From positions 898,547-904,738 of the forward strand of contig NVWR01000001.1 of assembly GCA_002746275.1 (NCBI GenBank): a DNA stretch of 6,192 nucleotides. Direction: 5' to 3'. Position numbers and translations under genes: made by a program. This document shows positions 4,663-6,192 of this stretch, piece after piece. The notes beneath the pieces were generated by a model. That model saw only the letters and a program-made list of their open reading frames with translations. It did no database searches and was not told the DNA's origin. Position 1 is the first letter of the stretch, and each line of letters starts with the position of its first letter. The stretch is from Rhodobiaceae bacterium. GTDB taxonomy: Bacteria > Pseudomonadota > Alphaproteobacteria > Parvibaculales > Parvibaculaceae.

Positions 4663-6192
4663 CTACCCGCCTAATCCCGGCGCTGTCCAGATACCATCAC
4701 TGTTTGCGTCAACATAAATCGGGTTCGAGAATGCGTAAGGCCGCAGCTTCGGATAGACCGCCTGATAGTCAGCCCCCGCCTCACCGCTGACTTCAACAAT
4801 CACAAAGCTATCCTTCTCGAACGACAGCTGGACCTCAAACAATTCATCTCGGGTTATGGGAACCGTCAGCACAATTTCCCCATTCACGACCACATTCAAG
4901 GATGACACATCCACCCAGTCCGCCGCCGCAACACGAACCCGGAGCGTGGCCTGCGCACCCGAAATTGTATCACCCATCGAGGCACTCGCCCCCGAACCGT
5001 TCAATGACACATTGAGCAACGGCCCCGTCGTGCCATAAAGCCGCCCCTCGCGAACCGCATCCGCAATTTCTGTTGCCGCAAAACCTTGGATCGTATCATC
5101 GGCGACGGCGACCATATTGCGCGGCATTCCGACCTGCTCCCAAACCGTGTGGGAATCACTGTTGGCCGTTCCGGTCAATCGAAATCCCTGTGCGATCAGC
5201 GATAGCCAGTCCCGACGCAGAGCCGTTTCTGCCTCTTTCGCAGACCCGTTCAGAATTTCCATCGCGTCAAAATCGATGTCGCGGGTTCCTGTCACACTAT
5301 CTCTCTCAACCAAACGGGCATTGCCCGCTTCCGTGATGGGAATTCCGGCATTGAAAGAATGCCCAACACCCAAATGGTCGAGGAAGCTGCCACGATCACC
5401 GGTCCAATCTTCATCCCAGGCGTCACCATCAGGTGCAAACCGGTCGTCTCTGCGGGCATGGTTCAGCTGGATAACGGCCACCGCGTCGCGCGCGCGCAGA
5501 TCGTCGATCACTTCACGCCAGCGTCGGTTTTCATTGGCAAATGCGCCGCGCCGAAAAGCAAAGGGTTGCACCTCCAACGGAAACGCATTCGCGTGCCCCA
5601 ACGTATAAGGCGTGCGGTCGGTTTGAACTTCACCGGTAATTTCACTACCCGTGATGGTCGCCACCCGGTCAGCAACACCCAGTCGATTGATCACATCTTG
5701 AAAGTCGAAAATCGTTTCATGCTCCGTCGCCACAAGCACTTCTGCGCCTTCCGCGACAAATGTCGCAACACGGGCCGCTGGCGGCATCACCGTGTCGAAA
5801 CTTGGACCCGAATGAACGTGGAAATCTGCAGAAATGAAGCCCGGCGTCGCCACGGCGCGCACAGGTGAAGCAATTTCGAGAACAGCATCGTTCCCCACGA
5901 CCACATTCAGCTCTGCCTGTTCAAGAGAAAATTCAGGCCCTCGGGTGGCATAGATACGGTAATGACCTGCTGGCAGGATGGCGTAGGCAGGGTCATTGTC
6001 CGTGCCCATCAAATAGAGTTGATTGATCCCACCGAGGATCATTTTCCCACCATCGTGATGCTCAACAGCCCCCAAAAGACTGTCTCCAAACGCGGGGTCC
6101 GGTGTTCTATCAAGACCTTTGAAGGTCAGACGCATGGGAGCGCCCTGCGGCAACAGCACCCGAGAAGGCGTGTCGAGTTCAACGAGATCAAG
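4663..6192 (-). CDS. CehA/McbA-type PHP-domain metallohydrolase, N-terminus beyond the window (partial)
   Basis: The frame is open to the right edge, giving 509 visible residues; the GTG at 6157-6159 is internal, not the start. Numbering from the first visible residue, an N-terminal beta-rich domain ending in ILPAGHYRIYATRGPEF (about 72-88) precedes the PHP domain. PHP metal motifs appear in order: DFHVHS (123-128), the HxH pair; ATEHE (155-159), where family members often have ATDHD; GSEIT (182-186); GHANAF (199-204); LNHAR (243-247); and NSDSH (344-348), the usual SDSH/SDAH site. After a linker comes a beta-sandwich and a closing NPIYVDANSDGIWT, with a DxNxDG calcium-type loop. This layout matches the large, usually exported, lipid-anchored or periplasmic CehA/McbA group, named for carbaryl-type ester or carbamate hydrolases; most members have unknown substrates. 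The signal peptide would lie outside the window. It appears to be the first visible gene of the - strand run. Confidence 0.88.
   Translation of the reverse strand, partial: LDLVELDTPSRVLLPQGAPMRLTFKGLDRTPDPAFGDSLLGAVEHHDGGKMILGGINQLYLMGTDNDPAYAILPAGHYRIYATRGPEFSLEQAELNVVVGNDAVLEIASPVRAVATPGFISADFHVHSGPSFDTVMPPAARVATFVAEGAEVLVATEHETIFDFQDVINRLGVADRVATITGSEITGEVQTDRTPYTLGHANAFPLEVQPFAFRRGAFANENRRWREVIDDLRARDAVAVIQLNHARRDDRFAPDGDAWDEDWTGDRGSFLDHLGVGHSFNAGIPITEAGNARLVERDSVTGTRDIDFDAMEILNGSAKEAETALRRDWLSLIAQGFRLTGTANSDSHTVWEQVGMPRNMVAVADDTIQGFAATEIADAVREGRLYGTTGPLLNVSLNGSGASASMGDTISGAQATLRVRVAAADWVDVSSLNVVVNGEIVLTVPITRDELFEVQLSFEKDSFVIVEVSGEAGADYQAVYPKLRPYAFSNPIYVDANSDGIWTAPGLGG

Noticed and set aside
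4655..4664. AGAGGCCTCT palindrome at the end of the PHP hydrolase gene
   Set aside because: It has no loop and no T-run, overlaps the stop codon, and a 10-bp palindrome of this kind is expected by chance.
5480..5500. CG-alternating stretch inside the PHP gene that looked like a low-complexity or Z-DNA-prone element
   Set aside because: It is short and explained by Arg/Ala codons in the LRARDAVAV segment of the protein.
1..6192. A search for a defence island, toxin-antitoxin pair, phage genes, transposon ends or CRISPR repeats
   Set aside because: All long frames are accounted for by metabolic, repair or envelope genes, and no repeated arrays or terminal inverted repeats are visible.

Overview
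The window looks like an alphaproteobacterial chromosome segment of moderately high GC (by eye). The best clue is a LexA-type operator of the alphaproteobacterial GTTC-N7-GTTC class directly in front of an imuA-like gene. A second clue is a small lipoprotein with a C-x2-LGF-x-PxT-x2-FAxCL motif that I associate with this class. The species cannot be named from the sequence. I see no tRNA, rRNA, CRISPR array, insertion sequence or attachment site, and no intergenic gap reaches 100 bases.

Layout. At the left edge, on the + strand, is the last 14 codons of a gene with a Gly/Val/Ile tail (1-45). Three bases later a 96-residue lipoprotein gene begins (49-339). Everything to the right is on the - strand. 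Read in the direction of transcription, from the right edge leftwards: a secreted-type PHP metallohydrolase of the CehA/McbA kind, cut by the window edge (4663-6192); a divergent protein with weak UPF0280/ApbE-like resemblance (3822-4628); a class I SAM-dependent methyltransferase of the METTL7/TMT1-like type (3146-3772); an Old Yellow Enzyme family flavin oxidoreductase (2035-3117); a second, unrelated class I SAM methyltransferase (1260-1994); and imuA (348-1199), whose end lies 8 bases from the end of the convergent lipoprotein gene.

How the genes may work together. The five genes from the PHP hydrolase to the second methyltransferase are spaced by 34, 49, 28 and 40 bases, so they may be partly co-transcribed, but no pathway unites them. 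Two intergenic gaps carry clear regulatory architecture. The gap before the second methyltransferase holds a perfect 10-bp inverted repeat with an extra internal half-site. The gap before imuA holds three GTTC elements at 11-bp pitch, which is two overlapping LexA boxes, making imuA an SOS gene with its own promoter.

The most interesting points are that imuA stands without imuB or dnaE2 on its downstream side, the unusually dense LexA site, the three-half-site operator, and the poorly recognisable 268-residue protein. I did not find evidence for a wholly new multi-gene system.
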